A DNA stretch of 64,000 nucleotides from Chitinophaga eiseniae (GCF_900167135.1 NZ_FUWZ01000002.1:1-64000); one strand, 5' to 3'; shown: positions 16,498-26,031, counted from the first letter of the stretch. Notes: generated by a model from the sequence alone, not told the origin. A program made the numbers and translations.

Positions 16498-16536
16498 GAA
16501 CGCCCTGCCAGATCACCGGCGGGGCGTTCTTTTTTA
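16498..16536 (+). terminator. Rho-independent terminator of the ECF/TonB operon
   Basis: GAACGCCCTGCC pairs with GGCGGGGCGTTC and is followed by TTTTTT. It lies 18 nt after the second lipoprotein. Confidence 0.85.
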
Positions 16537-16647
16537 TCACAAAAATCCGGGCTTTCGCACCAAATATCTCCCTTTTTACCCCAGCTTACATCCCTGGCAC
16601 CTCCTGTTCCGCTACTTTTGACATACATCAAAATCTACTTATCAGCC

Positions 16648-17739
16648 ATGATGCATTTCAAACAATACTATCCCTTATTGCTGTTACTGTTGATCACCAT
16701 CTGTTGCCCGACCCGGATTATTTCCGCCCAGCGCCTCGAAGCCCGTGCCGACAGCCTTATCTCCACCCTCTTTAAAGACAAAAATGGCCCCGGCGGCGTT
16801 TTTATGATCGCGCAGAAAGGCAAACCCATCTACCAGAAAGCATGGGGGAAAGCCAACCTGGAACTAAACACCCCTCTCACCGGGGACCATGTGTTCCAGA
16901 TAGGCTCCATGACCAAGCAGTTTACCGCCGTCGCCATTCTCATGCTGGAACAACAGGGCAAACTAAGCGTTAAAGACCCGTTGTCCAAATACCTGCCCGA
17001 CTTTCCTAATGGCAGTAATATCACGCTGCACCATCTGTTGACACACACCTCCGGCATACAGGACTACCTCCGGATGAAAACCCTTCCCACCATCGCGCAA
17101 AAGGAGATGACCCCTGAAATGGTGATCGACTTTTTCAAAAATGAACCGGTAAACAGCGCACCCGGCGAAAAATACGCCTACAATAACTCAGGCTATTTCC
17201 TGCTGGGATATGTGGTGGCTAAAGTTTCCGGTATGGCTTACAAAGACTTTATCCAGAAAAATATCCTCGATAAAGCAGGCATGCATGAAACCTATTATGC
17301 CAGCGACAGGCAAGTCATTAAAAACAGGGCGTACGGTTATCATAAAAAAGATTCCGTTTATATTAACAAAACGGTGATCAGCTATGACCTTGCCTATGCA
17401 GCCGGCGCACTCATGTCCACCACGGCCGATCTGCTAAAATGGCAAAATGCTGTGAACCAGCACCTGTTACTGAATACGGAAGAAACACAGAAAGCTTTCA
17501 CCCGGTACACCCTCAGTAATGGCGAGGCTCACAACTATGGCTATGGCTGGCAGTTTAAAGATATCAAAGGAGTCACCGTGAGAGAACACGGCGGTAGTAT
17601 TTTCGGCTATAAAACAATGGGGGTATATATTCCCGGCGAAGATATTTATGTGCTGGGCTTTAGCAACTGCGATTGTAATTCACCGACAAAAATAACAGAA
17701 GAGGTGGCGGCAATAGCGCTGGAGGAGTTAAGGAAGTAA
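16648..17739 (+). CDS. Serine hydrolase, class C beta-lactamase/D-aminopeptidase family
   Basis: A signal peptide ends near FSAQ. The catalytic motifs of the class C beta-lactamase fold are all present: SxxK as SMTK (in IGSMTKQFTAVAILM), the Tyr-x-Asn motif in KYAYNNSGYFLLGYV, and the third motif as HGGS in REHGGSIFGY. The HxG rather than KTG version is usual for esterase- or peptidase-like members and not for true AmpC enzymes. The protein (363 residues) acts in the periplasm or outside the cell on an unknown peptide or ester; resistance to beta-lactams is not implied. The upstream ATG at 16618 would add ten residues ahead of the signal peptide, so 16648 or 16651 is preferred. Confidence 0.88.
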   Translation: MMHFKQYYPLLLLLLITICCPTRIISAQRLEARADSLISTLFKDKNGPGGVFMIAQKGKPIYQKAWGKANLELNTPLTGDHVFQIGSMTKQFTAVAILMLEQQGKLSVKDPLSKYLPDFPNGSNITLHHLLTHTSGIQDYLRMKTLPTIAQKEMTPEMVIDFFKNEPVNSAPGEKYAYNNSGYFLLGYVVAKVSGMAYKDFIQKNILDKAGMHETYYASDRQVIKNRAYGYHKKDSVYINKTVISYDLAYAAGALMSTTADLLKWQNAVNQHLLLNTEETQKAFTRYTLSNGEAHNYGYGWQFKDIKGVTVREHGGSIFGYKTMGVYIPGEDIYVLGFSNCDCNSPTKITEEVAAIALEELRK

Positions 17740-17843
17740 TGCAATCACCTCATCATCTAACCAGCCCGCTGCCATTGCCATTTCAAGATGTCCGACGGTG
17801 AGTGCTTTTATTTTACGTGACTGTTCATATCCCCGCAAATTCA

Positions 17844-17879
17844 AGAAACCGGCCGCTTAGCGCAGCCGGTTTCTTTTTT
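17844..17879. terminator. Bidirectional terminator between convergent genes
   Basis: AGAAACCGGC and GCCGGTTTCT form the stem with a short inner GCGC pairing, followed by TTTTT on the plus strand and preceded by A-rich sequence for the minus strand. It separates the serine hydrolase from the CsgG-like gene. Confidence 0.8.
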
Positions 17880-17894
17880 ATAAAAAGGAGCTAT

Positions 17895-18722
17895 CTATTT
17901 CTGGAAAAACAATTTCCTGGGTGCTTCGGCGGTCAGTTCGCAGCGGAGGGTAGCTCCGTTGCCTGCCAGTTTGGTGATTTCTCCGGCGCCTTCCACTACG
18001 GTGCAAACGCTGAAATGTTCATCTTCGATCCGGGAAACGATAATCTTTCCCACGGTTTTCTTACGGGTGATTTTTTTACCGTCTACGTTCACTTCTACTG
18101 CTTCGTACACTTTGAACTCGTCGCCCTCCCGCAGGTCGACCGCCTTGCCGGCTGACAGCAGCACTTTTACGGCATCGCCGTAGGCGTTTTTCTCTTCTAC
18201 GGAGGCGATGGTAGCCATCAGTCTGAAATTCTCTTTCACGAATTTGTCGAGGCGGCCACGGGTGCCGGCCAGCGCGTCGTTGAAGCCATTCTTTCCTTTG
18301 CCGGTATTGGAGAAGTTGCCGGCAGCCACCAGTTCACCGGAATTCACGTCCAGTACTTTCACGTTAAAGATCACTTCTGTTTGCTGAGTGACGGAATTGC
18401 CAAATACCGGCAGTTTGGATTGTTTCTGGTCTTCCATGACACTCACTACGTTCCCTACCAGCAGGTACTGGGCCTTCAGCTCTCTCATGGTCGACAGCTG
18501 CGCGTTTTCCGTCGGCTGGGCTTTCACCTCATTGAGTTCATCCCGCTCCACGAAATCAAAGCGTTTGGCGCGCAGAAAAGCGTCTTCCACTGTATTCCGG
18601 ATAGCCGCCTGATGGCCGGTACTGTCAGTTCCCTTGAAGATAATACCAATGAGCGGTTTAGTTTGACCGAAAGCGCAGGAAGCCAGCAGCAAAGCTGCAG
18701 CCGTAATTATATTCTTCTTCAT
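17895..18722 (-). CDS. CsgG/HfaB-like secreted protein
   Basis: A signal peptide (MKKNIITAAALLLASCAFGQ) precedes a domain with VEDAFLRAKRFDFVERDELN, then LKAQYLLVGNVVSVMEDQK and VKVLDVNSGELVAAGNFSNT. This is the layout of the CsgG-type fold: N-terminal strand, helix with the RFDFVERD motif, and VLDVNSGE strand. The C-terminal 90 residues form a small beta domain (LREGDEFKVYEAVEVNVDGK) typical of Bacteroidota CsgG-like relatives. It probably sits in the outer-membrane or periplasmic compartment; a curli-secretion role is not implied because CsgE, CsgF and CsgA are absent. Length is 275 residues. Confidence 0.65.
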   Translation of the reverse strand: MKKNIITAAALLLASCAFGQTKPLIGIIFKGTDSTGHQAAIRNTVEDAFLRAKRFDFVERDELNEVKAQPTENAQLSTMRELKAQYLLVGNVVSVMEDQKQSKLPVFGNSVTQQTEVIFNVKVLDVNSGELVAAGNFSNTGKGKNGFNDALAGTRGRLDKFVKENFRLMATIASVEEKNAYGDAVKVLLSAGKAVDLREGDEFKVYEAVEVNVDGKKITRKKTVGKIIVSRIEDEHFSVCTVVEGAGEITKLAGNGATLRCELTAEAPRKLFFQK

Positions 18723-18896
18723 ACTCTATAGGCCCGGAGGTTTTATGAACATCCGGATGATTTATTGGCTATAAGTTTGTCAGTCTCAAATTTAGGTGAA
18801 AAACGTATAACCTAACGGGTTATTATGCCGCCGGGCCACGGTATAGGTGGTAAAACTAAATTTTAACATGCCTTTAAGAAGACGGGGAAACGTATA

Positions 18897-19487
18897 TTAT
18901 TTGACGCTGATCGCTGGTATTTTATATGCCGCTACAGCGTTGACAAGCTTCATTTTATCTGTTTTCAGTTTTTTAAGAAAAGCTTCAATATCAGCGCCAT
19001 AGGCCCGTTCGCTGGCGGCCAGTAATACGATGCCGGACTGCTGCGGATGAGCGTTTTGCTGGTAGCGGTACACATTCCTTTCCACCACCGCGATGGCTTT
19101 ACCGTCGGCCGTATTCTGGCTGATCAGGAAGTCCAGTATGTACTGCTGATCTTTTTCATAGACGTTGTAGTTCACCAACGGATTGGCGACCTGCATTTTT
19201 TTCAGTTCCTCCACTTTCTGGTTTACCAGCGCCACCACTTCAAAATTGCCCTGTAAAAAATCGATGGTCACCAGCGAGCGGAATTTCTCGAGACTTTCCC
19301 CTGATACCAGGTATTCCTGTTTGTAATAGTTGTTGCTGGGATGTGCAGACCAGGCCAACTGGAAACTGGCGTCGTTCAGGTGCAGCGGTCCCGGTACATT
19401 CAGATAGTCGGTTGCTTTTGTTTGCGCCATGGCGACGGCGGCCCACAGGGCAAAAACCAAACTTAACAATACTGATTTGTTATGCAT
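18897..19487 (-). CDS. Hypothetical secreted protein, 196 aa
   Basis: A signal peptide (SVLLSLVFALWAAVAMAQ) precedes a mixed alpha/beta domain of about 175 residues with no motif I know. The helix VALVNQKVEELKKMQVANPL and the strand YNVYEKDQQYILDFLISQNT suggest a small ligand- or protein-binding domain. It is on the same strand as the CsgG-like gene (174 nt gap) and the 369-aa unknown upstream (72 nt gap), possibly one unit. Periplasmic location is inferred. Confidence 0.6.
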   Translation of the reverse strand: MHNKSVLLSLVFALWAAVAMAQTKATDYLNVPGPLHLNDASFQLAWSAHPSNNYYKQEYLVSGESLEKFRSLVTIDFLQGNFEVVALVNQKVEELKKMQVANPLVNYNVYEKDQQYILDFLISQNTADGKAIAVVERNVYRYQQNAHPQQSGIVLLAASERAYGADIEAFLKKLKTDKMKLVNAVAAYKIPAISVK

Positions 19488-19559
19488 CTTGCTTCAGATA
19501 ATAGTTATAACCTAATAATTGCAGATCATGCGGGTTTTCCCGGTATGCTTCATGTTTGT

Positions 19560-20669
19560 TCATCCATTTCCATCTGTTGTGATTGTTCTATTAATAATAA
19601 TGAGTGTTTTTCCTTCTTTTGGTTTATCTGATTTGGGGTAGATGATGACGGCCAGCGCGTTTTCCCGGGTTTTATTCAGGCCGGAGATAATCAGTTTTTT
19701 CTCCGGGATGCTGATCTGTTCACCCGTCAGCAGGTTTTTATAGCCATCAACGCCTTTACTATAAAACAATTCTACCAGCTGATGTTTGTGAATTACCATC
19801 CAGCCGTTGCCGAATTCAGTATTAAACCGCAGGGCAGATACGCCGGGGCCGATGGAGACCGGCGGCCAGGTGTTAAAGACCGGGTCTCCCAGGTCAAACA
19901 AGGCTTTTGGCGTGACGCTCCCCGCGGCGTCTACGACAGCCAGTTCCAGTTTGCCTTCTTCTTCTGTCAGCAGGCAGGAGCTGTCATCGAAGGAAAGGTG
20001 AATAATTTCCCGCGGGTATTTATCTCCCAGGGAAAAATAGCGCCGTCTCAGTTCCTCTCCTTTTTCATTGAGCAACCGGTGTATCCACTGCTCCCCCTCT
20101 TCTGCCAGGAGGTGGATCTCTTCTCCCTGCACATACACTTTGTTTTGGGCTGGCGGCGGCACTTTGATATTATTTTTCTTTTTGATGGCGCCGTCTTTAA
20201 ACTCGATGGCCAGCATCTTGTCCGGTTTTTTGTCTGACCATGGGTCTACGTCGTAGAAGAGGGAGGTATCCTTCACTACGCCGATGAAGTTTCCGGTAAA
20301 GGGACGGTTACCTTTGGGCTTTTCCGTCTGTTCCCGGTTAAAAACCGGGATACTGATTTCCAGCTCTTTATCCGGATGGTAAGGTACTACCGAGACGAAA
20401 GGCTCTTCGGTCGGGCTGTTAAACAATGTCGGCAGTATGCCGTCTTCTTCCTCATAGCTTTCGATGACGACGCCGACGGCGTCCATCAGGGTGTATACCG
20501 TATCATAGGAACGGTCGTTATACACATAATTGGCCATGAGGGTCTGGTCTCCACAGTTGAGATTGTCTTTGTGGGATACGCCTGTTGCGGCGGTTAAACG
20601 GGTTACGACAGCCGCTGCAGTGCGGGCAGTTTCAATTTGAAACGGTGCTACGGTTTTGTTATTATTCAT
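19560..20669 (-). CDS. Hypothetical protein, 369 aa
   Basis: I do not recognise a family. There is no signal peptide; the N-terminal 100 residues are Ala/Thr-rich and include a short acidic patch (ESYEEEDG). From about residue 150 onward there are alternating strands and polar turns (WIHRLLNEKGEELRRRYFSL, IHLSFDDSSCLLTEEEGKLE, FGNGWMVIHKHQLVELFYSK), which looks like a beta-propeller-type repeat. It is upstream of two secreted unknowns on the same strand. A gene-free gap of 180 nt to the divergent AhpD-like gene probably holds its promoter. Confidence 0.6.
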   Translation of the reverse strand: MNNNKTVAPFQIETARTAAAVVTRLTAATGVSHKDNLNCGDQTLMANYVYNDRSYDTVYTLMDAVGVVIESYEEEDGILPTLFNSPTEEPFVSVVPYHPDKELEISIPVFNREQTEKPKGNRPFTGNFIGVVKDTSLFYDVDPWSDKKPDKMLAIEFKDGAIKKKNNIKVPPPAQNKVYVQGEEIHLLAEEGEQWIHRLLNEKGEELRRRYFSLGDKYPREIIHLSFDDSSCLLTEEEGKLELAVVDAAGSVTPKALFDLGDPVFNTWPPVSIGPGVSALRFNTEFGNGWMVIHKHQLVELFYSKGVDGYKNLLTGEQISIPEKKLIISGLNKTRENALAVIIYPKSDKPKEGKTLIIINRTITTDGNG

Positions 20670-20852
20670 GCTGGGTACGATTGTGTTCCATCAGGCATGC
20701 ACACTAATGGGGGTTACCAAATATATTTTACATATGGACAGTCAATTCCTAACGAAAGATACAAAAAAATTTGCACGGCGTGTCCTATTCCGGCAGGTTC
20801 AGTTGACATATAGGTATAACACGTAAAAACATACTATCACCTGATAAAACGC

Positions 20853-21410
20853 ATGTATATGGACACTTTTCTCGCCCCCGTAGAGCATCCTAAAAGCCTG
20901 ATCATGAAACTGGCTTATTATTTCACCCGTAAACAGTTCGGTAAAGTGCTGGCGCCTCTGAAAGTACACAGTGTAAGGCTGCCGGCCGCCTTCGGGATGT
21001 TTTACGGCAAAGTGAATAAACTGGATAAGAAACTGACGCTGAGCAGTGAAACCGTCATGCTGGTACGCCAGCAGGTGGCCCGGCTGAATATCTGCCTGTT
21101 CTGTATGGACATCGCCCGGTATGAGGTGATCCGCAGTTCCATGGACAGCGCCAAATTCGACGCTCTGCCGGAGTACAGCACCAGCTCTCTGTTCAACCCG
21201 GCGGAAAAAGCCCTGCTGGACTATACCACGGAGCTGACCCAGCATAAAAAGGTACACCCGGACACTTTTTCCCGTATGGCCATGTTTTACAACGAAACAC
21301 AGATCTGTGAGGTAGTGTGGCTGATCGCCAGCGAGCATCTGTATAATATGACTAATATCGGACTGAATATCCATTCCGATATGTTGTGCGATCTGAGCAG
21401 GAGAGGCTAA
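20853..21410 (+). CDS. Carboxymuconolactone decarboxylase/AhpD-like protein
   Basis: The 185-residue helical protein carries LSSETVMLVRQQVARLNICL followed by FCMDIARY. This is the CxxC redox pair (C-L-F-C) on the helix characteristic of AhpD/CMD proteins, although the usual downstream histidine is replaced (FCMDIARYE). Such proteins work as alkylhydroperoxidase-type or disulfide reductases. The gene stands alone, divergent from the 369-aa unknown and convergent with the Rhs immunity candidate. An alternative start at 20859 (MDTFLAP) is possible. Substrate unknown. Confidence 0.75.
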   Translation: MYMDTFLAPVEHPKSLIMKLAYYFTRKQFGKVLAPLKVHSVRLPAAFGMFYGKVNKLDKKLTLSSETVMLVRQQVARLNICLFCMDIARYEVIRSSMDSAKFDALPEYSTSSLFNPAEKALLDYTTELTQHKKVHPDTFSRMAMFYNETQICEVVWLIASEHLYNMTNIGLNIHSDMLCDLSRRG

Positions 21411-21422
21411 GAACTATATGAT

Positions 21423-21449
21423 AGCCCCCGGGCCTGATGTCCGGGGGCT
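21423..21449. terminator. Hairpin between convergent genes
   Basis: A perfect 9-bp G+C-rich stem AGCCCCCGG/CCGGGGGCT with a 9-base loop lies exactly between the two convergent stops at 21410 and 21456. The T-tract is weak (TGTCCTGTT). Confidence 0.65.
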
Positions 21450-21455
21450 GTCCTG

Positions 21456-21794
21456 TTATGACCGGGCAAACAGCTCTCCGGAGAGAAACTGCTGCTGCAA
21501 ATCTTCCAATTCTGCCACGCGTCTCCGTACGAGGGTTTCATACTCCGGGGAGGCCGTTTTAAAGAACAACGGATTGGTGACCATGCCGGTCAGTTGTTTA
21601 AGACCGGTCGTAAAAAACAACGCTACGGGAATGGGCACCAGGTGATCGTCTTTGTAATCATTGATGACCGCCATCGTCAGCCGGATAAACTCCTGATAGG
21701 CTTCATCATCCCATTCCGCTTCCATCCTTACTTTAAAGGAAAATTCTTCATCGGAATCGAGGTATTCCAGGTATTTTTTCAGTGATTCTTTCAT
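21456..21794 (-). CDS. Candidate immunity protein for the adjacent Rhs toxin
   Basis: The start at 21794 (MKESLKKYLEYLDSDEEFSF) lies only 2 nt after the Rhs stop; an upstream ATG at 21806 would overlap the toxin end. The 112-residue product is acidic, mostly helical and has no signal peptide. It contains EWDDEAYQEFIRLTMAVIND and a C-terminal helix VRRRVAELEDLQQQFLSGEL. Position, size and charge are those of cytoplasmic immunity proteins that neutralise an Rhs C-terminal toxin. I cannot name an Imm family, so the role is inferred from context. Co-transcription with the toxin is almost certain. Confidence 0.65.
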   Translation of the reverse strand: MKESLKKYLEYLDSDEEFSFKVRMEAEWDDEAYQEFIRLTMAVINDYKDDHLVPIPVALFFTTGLKQLTGMVTNPLFFKTASPEYETLVRRRVAELEDLQQQFLSGELFARS

Positions 21795-21796
21795 AT

Positions 21797-24700
21797 TTAT
21801 ACGCATGGTGGAGTATAACGATGCACAACCGCTTCGTTGGGGATCGTTCCATCAACCAACAGTTCTTTAGCGCCTTTGGCGTATTTATTGGCTTTGTGGA
21901 GATCTGATCCCGGAGCAGCCCGCGATACATCGCCGAGATGGTCGAGGCGGCCTTCCGCTGTACTCAGGTCTAATTTAGTGTTATTTAGTTTATCAAGATC
22001 TATTTCCGCTACTTCTGTACCACCTTTTCTGGCCCACCTTTCCGCGAAGGCCCTTTCTTTTGTCAGCGAGATGTATTGGTCGCCATAACCATCGGTGGAG
22101 CCGTTGAGCACGTGGCTCATCGGTGTTTCCGAAGCGCCCGGATCTTTGGGGATGATGCCGTCGCCCGCATCGAGGGTGGTCATATCATTGGGATGCAGTG
22201 CCCTGAACCAGATATCTTCCCAGCCCCACACATCGATGTAACAATTGGTATCTTTTACATAGGCGTAGCTGTTCCAGCCTCCGGCAAAACCGATGGGGTC
22301 CGGACTGATATAAACACCTTCCTGTGCTGCATAGTAGCGAAAACGGTTATAATACAGTCCTGTCTCCGCATCTTCATACTGCCCGGGGAAGCGGAACGGG
22401 ATGAAGTCCCGGCTTCCTTTCAGCTTCCTGATATTGCCGTCTATGTCCAGCTCGGCGCTCCATACTTTTTGTCCGGCGCTGTCATAAGCCTCACAAGGGG
22501 TGCCCAGGTGATCGGTGATCACAGACCAGGCGGCGCCGGCAGTTATTTTAGCTGCCACGCGAAAAGTATTCTCCTCCCATACCCAGGTGTGGAGCTGTTC
22601 GGCCGGCGTAGGTTCGGGATGACTGGCTTTCAGTTCTCCATATTCATCAATCACCGCCCGGGGCTGTTCTTTTTCGGGATAAGACCATTCGTGCAGCAGT
22701 TTATGGCCGTCCCATACGAAGCGGGTTACCTGGTGATTGAAGATTTTCTTCGTTCTTCTGCCGAGGCCATCATACTGGAAGTTGACAGTTTTACCATCAG
22801 GCCGTGTAACTTGTTTCAGCAATCCGTTGCCGTACCAGGCATATTCCCAGATGGCTCCTGCTGTGACCTTCCGGACAAGGTTTCCTTCCTCATCGTATAC
22901 CAGGCGGGCTTTATCCGTTTCCAGCAGGCGGCCGCCGGTTTCATATTGACGGTCCTTACGGAGGGGTGTCTTAAAAATATTGCCGGCTTTATCCGGGGAG
23001 CGGTATTCATAGTGCCCGTCTTCATACTGCGCCCAGGCCAGGCTGCCTGTTTCATCATGGCCAAATTTCACCGCGCCTTCTCCCTGCCCTTTGATGATTT
23101 GTTTGAGCCGTGCGTTGGCTTCCCAGTGATACCTGCGATTGCGGAGGATGGCTGCGCCGCTGGTCACCATATGCGCATCCGGTGTCTGGGCCTGGGCTGC
23201 GCCGGGATGATATGTCCATTCGCTGCGGACAGCTCCGGGCAGCTGTCGTACCGTTTCTATCCCCAGCAGGTTGTGTTGTATTTCCGTTTCCCAGTCGCCT
23301 GCCCGGATGCCTGTGAGGTCATCCATGGCATTCCATTGAAGCCGGATATCCGCGCCGAGGCTGCTTTGGATGGCGATTCTTTTACCGTCGGCGTTGTACA
23401 TACTGGAGACCGTGTGCTCCTGCTGTATTTCGCTGAGGACCGCCCCGGTGGTATTCCGCGCAAACCGAAGCAGATTGTCCGCAGTAGACGCTTCCAGCAG
23501 GCGGCCGTTGCGGTCGTAGCTGAAAGCTTCCCAGGTGCCGTCGCTGTATTCCACGCGGGAAACCATGTTGTTGGCATTATACTCGTACTTTGTCCATCTG
23601 TTGCCGGGCCGGTGTATTTTCAAGAGTTTACCGGTGGAGTCCCGCTCATAATGCCGGGTGATACCATCAAATCCTGTTTCACTGATGATATCTCCGTTGG
23701 CATTGCGGCGTATGCGCAGGGTATCGCCGTTTCCATTTACGACGCCGGTCAGCTCCTGATCATTGTTGTACAGAAAATGGACTTTGCTGCCCTGTTCTTC
23801 CCGCATACGGATATTACCGATGGGCGTGTAGGTATAACGTACATGGTGTTGTTTATCTTCCGCTGCGATGATATTTTTATAAGCGTTGTATTGCAGCCTG
23901 ATCACATTGTCCGGCTGCCTGATCTCCGTGACGCGTCCCAGTATATCGCGGAAGAAGTGCTGCTCCTCGCCTACTGCATTACTTTTCCGGACACACTGTC
24001 CCCATGCGTCGTATTCCCATGTGGTTTTTCCGCCACCGGGAAGCGCCATAGCGATAACGTTATGGTCTTCGTCATAGGAGATCAGCGTTTCATTTTCCGC
24101 TTCGTCTTCCACTTTACATACCAGCCCGTTTTTGTTGTAACGCAGAATGCGTATCCGTCCATCCGGCTCTGTCAGCGTATGCAGCAGGCCGGTATCGTTG
24201 TGGTAGATAAAGGTCCGGCTGTCCCCGGAGGGGTTGACAGACTGCAGCATTCTTCCCGCTTCGTCATAACGCGCCCTGATGGAAGAGCCGTCCGGCAGTT
24301 CCACCGTGGTGCGGTTGCCCAGTTCATCATATGTATATCCGGTAACATTTGCTTCGCTGTCGATCACCCGGTACAGCTCCATATGGTCTGTATATTCCAA
24401 CAGGGTAGTATTGCCCATGGGCGCTGTGATGCGATTGACCACAAAATCGGGCGTATAATGCATGATGGTGGTATGTCCCTGTGCGTTGGTGATCTTATTA
24501 TACCCTTCCCGTGGGAAGTAGGCAATGTGGCCTTCGAGGACGCCACCGTCGCCCCGGGTGTGGACACAGCGTTTCAGCTTATCGTATTCCCAGTAAAAGG
24601 ACATACCGTTGCGGTCTGTTTTTTTCACCATCAGGTGGTCCTGGTATTCCATGATGGTGGTCTGCCCCAGTGCGTCGGTGATCGCAGACAGATCGCCGGT

Positions 24701-25909
24701 TTCGTTATAGGCATACCTCACCAGCAGCCGCTGCGACTGCCGGTGTTGCACAGTAATGTCAGTAATCCTGCCTGCCGGGTCCGTGGAGACCAGCAGCTGA
24801 CGGCCAGCGGTATCAACGATGCGTTGCAGCCTGCCATTGCCATTGTAATGCACGCCGATCATACATCCGGCTTCATTGGCAATACTGATCAGCCGGTACT
24901 CCGGCAGCCGCGGATGTATTTTGCGGAAAGTGCAGGTAAGACGGCTCTCGTAGCTGAACAACGTATATTCGTCCGTGCTGGTCCGTGTTAGCAGTAGTTT
25001 TTCATGACGGTTGTATTCGTTGTCGCCAGCGTAGGGCAATGCGCTAAAAACGGCGCTACGGCCGTCTTCCAGCAGCACTACAGCGGCATTCTCCTCCGGA
25101 AATTCCCGTACCTGCATATCGTAGCGGCAGTGCTGGCCGTAGCCCAGCAATCCTTCAAAGCTGCTGTCGCTGTTCCAGGAGCGCTCCCAATTCAGCGGGA
25201 TGATGCCCGGCAATTCGAAGTCGATGCCGTCATAGATAACGATGCCCTGCACCAGGTCTACCGGCTCAAATCCTTTTTTACACAGGGCTTTGCTTAGTTT
25301 ATTGCTGCCAATTTTGTTCTTCAGTGCATGGTTGAACTTAGTAAGTCCTTTTTTGCCCAGTTTACCCAGTCCTTTCATGGCGGCGCCGAAGCCAAAGGAC
25401 ATGATCAGGTTGAGCAATACCCCGGCCCAATCCGGCACGAACGGGCCTCCCACATTTACCGGCTTGCCGAAAGACAAGGGGATGGAATAAGATGTAGGCA
25501 GGTACAGGCTGGGAATGGGGATAAACTTCTTGCCCGGCGTCAGCGACAGCGGGATACCGATATCGTTACAGGTCATCAGCATGTGTCCGGAAGGGCTCAT
25601 CAGGTTACCTTCCACTTTTACTTTTTTACTGCCGAAGAAATTCACCGAATCATGGCCGATCATGGGGGCCAGGAGAAAAGGGCCTCCCATGGGGATATGG
25701 AACAGGAATATCAGTTTACCGCTCGTATCGCTCTTTCCCCTGGGCACGTGGTTGATCCGGGTAGTGGCGCCGATGAAGGGAACATAATCCATAGGGTCTA
25801 TCACCAGACCAATATACGGGTGTGGCAAAGGTATCGGAAATCCGAAAAGGATGACGAAGTGAATATCCAGCCCGATTACCGGGATGAAGTGCTTATTGGT
25901 AACAAGCAT
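21797..25909 (-). CDS. PAAR-like/Rhs polymorphic toxin with C-terminal putative ADP-ribosyltransferase tip
   Basis: This 1370-residue protein starts with a hydrophobic, Gly/Pro-rich PAAR-like region (about 1-190, with PIPLPHPYIGLVIDP and GNLMSPSGHMLMTCNDIG). A short helical linker and a DUF6531-like opening (GIDFELPGIIPLNWERSWNS) follow. About 900 residues of YD/Rhs core repeats come next, such as ITDALGQTTIMEYQ and YDEAGRMLQSVNPSGDSRTF. The core ends with YYNRFRYYAAQEGVYISPDP and GFAGGWNSYAY, then DVWGWED, the usual cleavage and shell-closing zone. The last 140 residues (DNA 21800-22219) are a separate tip with FRALHPNDM, GDQYISLTKERAFAERWA and GAKELLVDGTIP; the R, S/T and E fit an R-S-E ADP-ribosyltransferase. 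It was probably delivered by a type VI-like system, whose genes are not in the window. Confidence 0.88.
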   Translation of the reverse strand: MLVTNKHFIPVIGLDIHFVILFGFPIPLPHPYIGLVIDPMDYVPFIGATTRINHVPRGKSDTSGKLIFLFHIPMGGPFLLAPMIGHDSVNFFGSKKVKVEGNLMSPSGHMLMTCNDIGIPLSLTPGKKFIPIPSLYLPTSYSIPLSFGKPVNVGGPFVPDWAGVLLNLIMSFGFGAAMKGLGKLGKKGLTKFNHALKNKIGSNKLSKALCKKGFEPVDLVQGIVIYDGIDFELPGIIPLNWERSWNSDSSFEGLLGYGQHCRYDMQVREFPEENAAVVLLEDGRSAVFSALPYAGDNEYNRHEKLLLTRTSTDEYTLFSYESRLTCTFRKIHPRLPEYRLISIANEAGCMIGVHYNGNGRLQRIVDTAGRQLLVSTDPAGRITDITVQHRQSQRLLVRYAYNETGDLSAITDALGQTTIMEYQDHLMVKKTDRNGMSFYWEYDKLKRCVHTRGDGGVLEGHIAYFPREGYNKITNAQGHTTIMHYTPDFVVNRITAPMGNTTLLEYTDHMELYRVIDSEANVTGYTYDELGNRTTVELPDGSSIRARYDEAGRMLQSVNPSGDSRTFIYHNDTGLLHTLTEPDGRIRILRYNKNGLVCKVEDEAENETLISYDEDHNVIAMALPGGGKTTWEYDAWGQCVRKSNAVGEEQHFFRDILGRVTEIRQPDNVIRLQYNAYKNIIAAEDKQHHVRYTYTPIGNIRMREEQGSKVHFLYNNDQELTGVVNGNGDTLRIRRNANGDIISETGFDGITRHYERDSTGKLLKIHRPGNRWTKYEYNANNMVSRVEYSDGTWEAFSYDRNGRLLEASTADNLLRFARNTTGAVLSEIQQEHTVSSMYNADGKRIAIQSSLGADIRLQWNAMDDLTGIRAGDWETEIQHNLLGIETVRQLPGAVRSEWTYHPGAAQAQTPDAHMVTSGAAILRNRRYHWEANARLKQIIKGQGEGAVKFGHDETGSLAWAQYEDGHYEYRSPDKAGNIFKTPLRKDRQYETGGRLLETDKARLVYDEEGNLVRKVTAGAIWEYAWYGNGLLKQVTRPDGKTVNFQYDGLGRRTKKIFNHQVTRFVWDGHKLLHEWSYPEKEQPRAVIDEYGELKASHPEPTPAEQLHTWVWEENTFRVAAKITAGAAWSVITDHLGTPCEAYDSAGQKVWSAELDIDGNIRKLKGSRDFIPFRFPGQYEDAETGLYYNRFRYYAAQEGVYISPDPIGFAGGWNSYAYVKDTNCYIDVWGWEDIWFRALHPNDMTTLDAGDGIIPKDPGASETPMSHVLNGSTDGYGDQYISLTKERAFAERWARKGGTEVAEIDLDKLNNTKLDLSTAEGRLDHLGDVSRAAPGSDLHKANKYAKGAKELLVDGTIPNEAVVHRYTPPCV

Positions 25910-25983
25910 ATAAAGACATGGTTTGGGCGCCCGCAGGCGGGTTTAACAAAAACTAAAACAGTCAGCGAATATAAGTATAATTT

Positions 25984-26031
25984 AAAAGCGAAAACCGGAC
26001 GAAGGATGTCCCGTTTCCGCTTTTATTTTTT
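25984..26031. terminator. Long inverted repeat upstream of the Rhs gene
   Basis: A 17-bp stem (AAAAGCGAAAACCGGAC against GTCCCGTTTCCGCTTTT, two mismatches) with a 7-base loop is followed by ATTTTTTG on the plus strand. It could terminate plus-strand transcription and insulate the divergent Rhs promoter region. Confidence 0.55.

Noticed and set aside
16648-17739. Antibiotic-resistance beta-lactamase
   Set aside because: The third motif is HGG, not KTG, and the family is dominated by esterases and peptidases; only the fold is supported.
22076-24991. 971-codon plus-strand ORF
   Set aside because: It is the antisense shadow of the Rhs core; the minus-strand frame has the YD repeats and the composition of a real protein.
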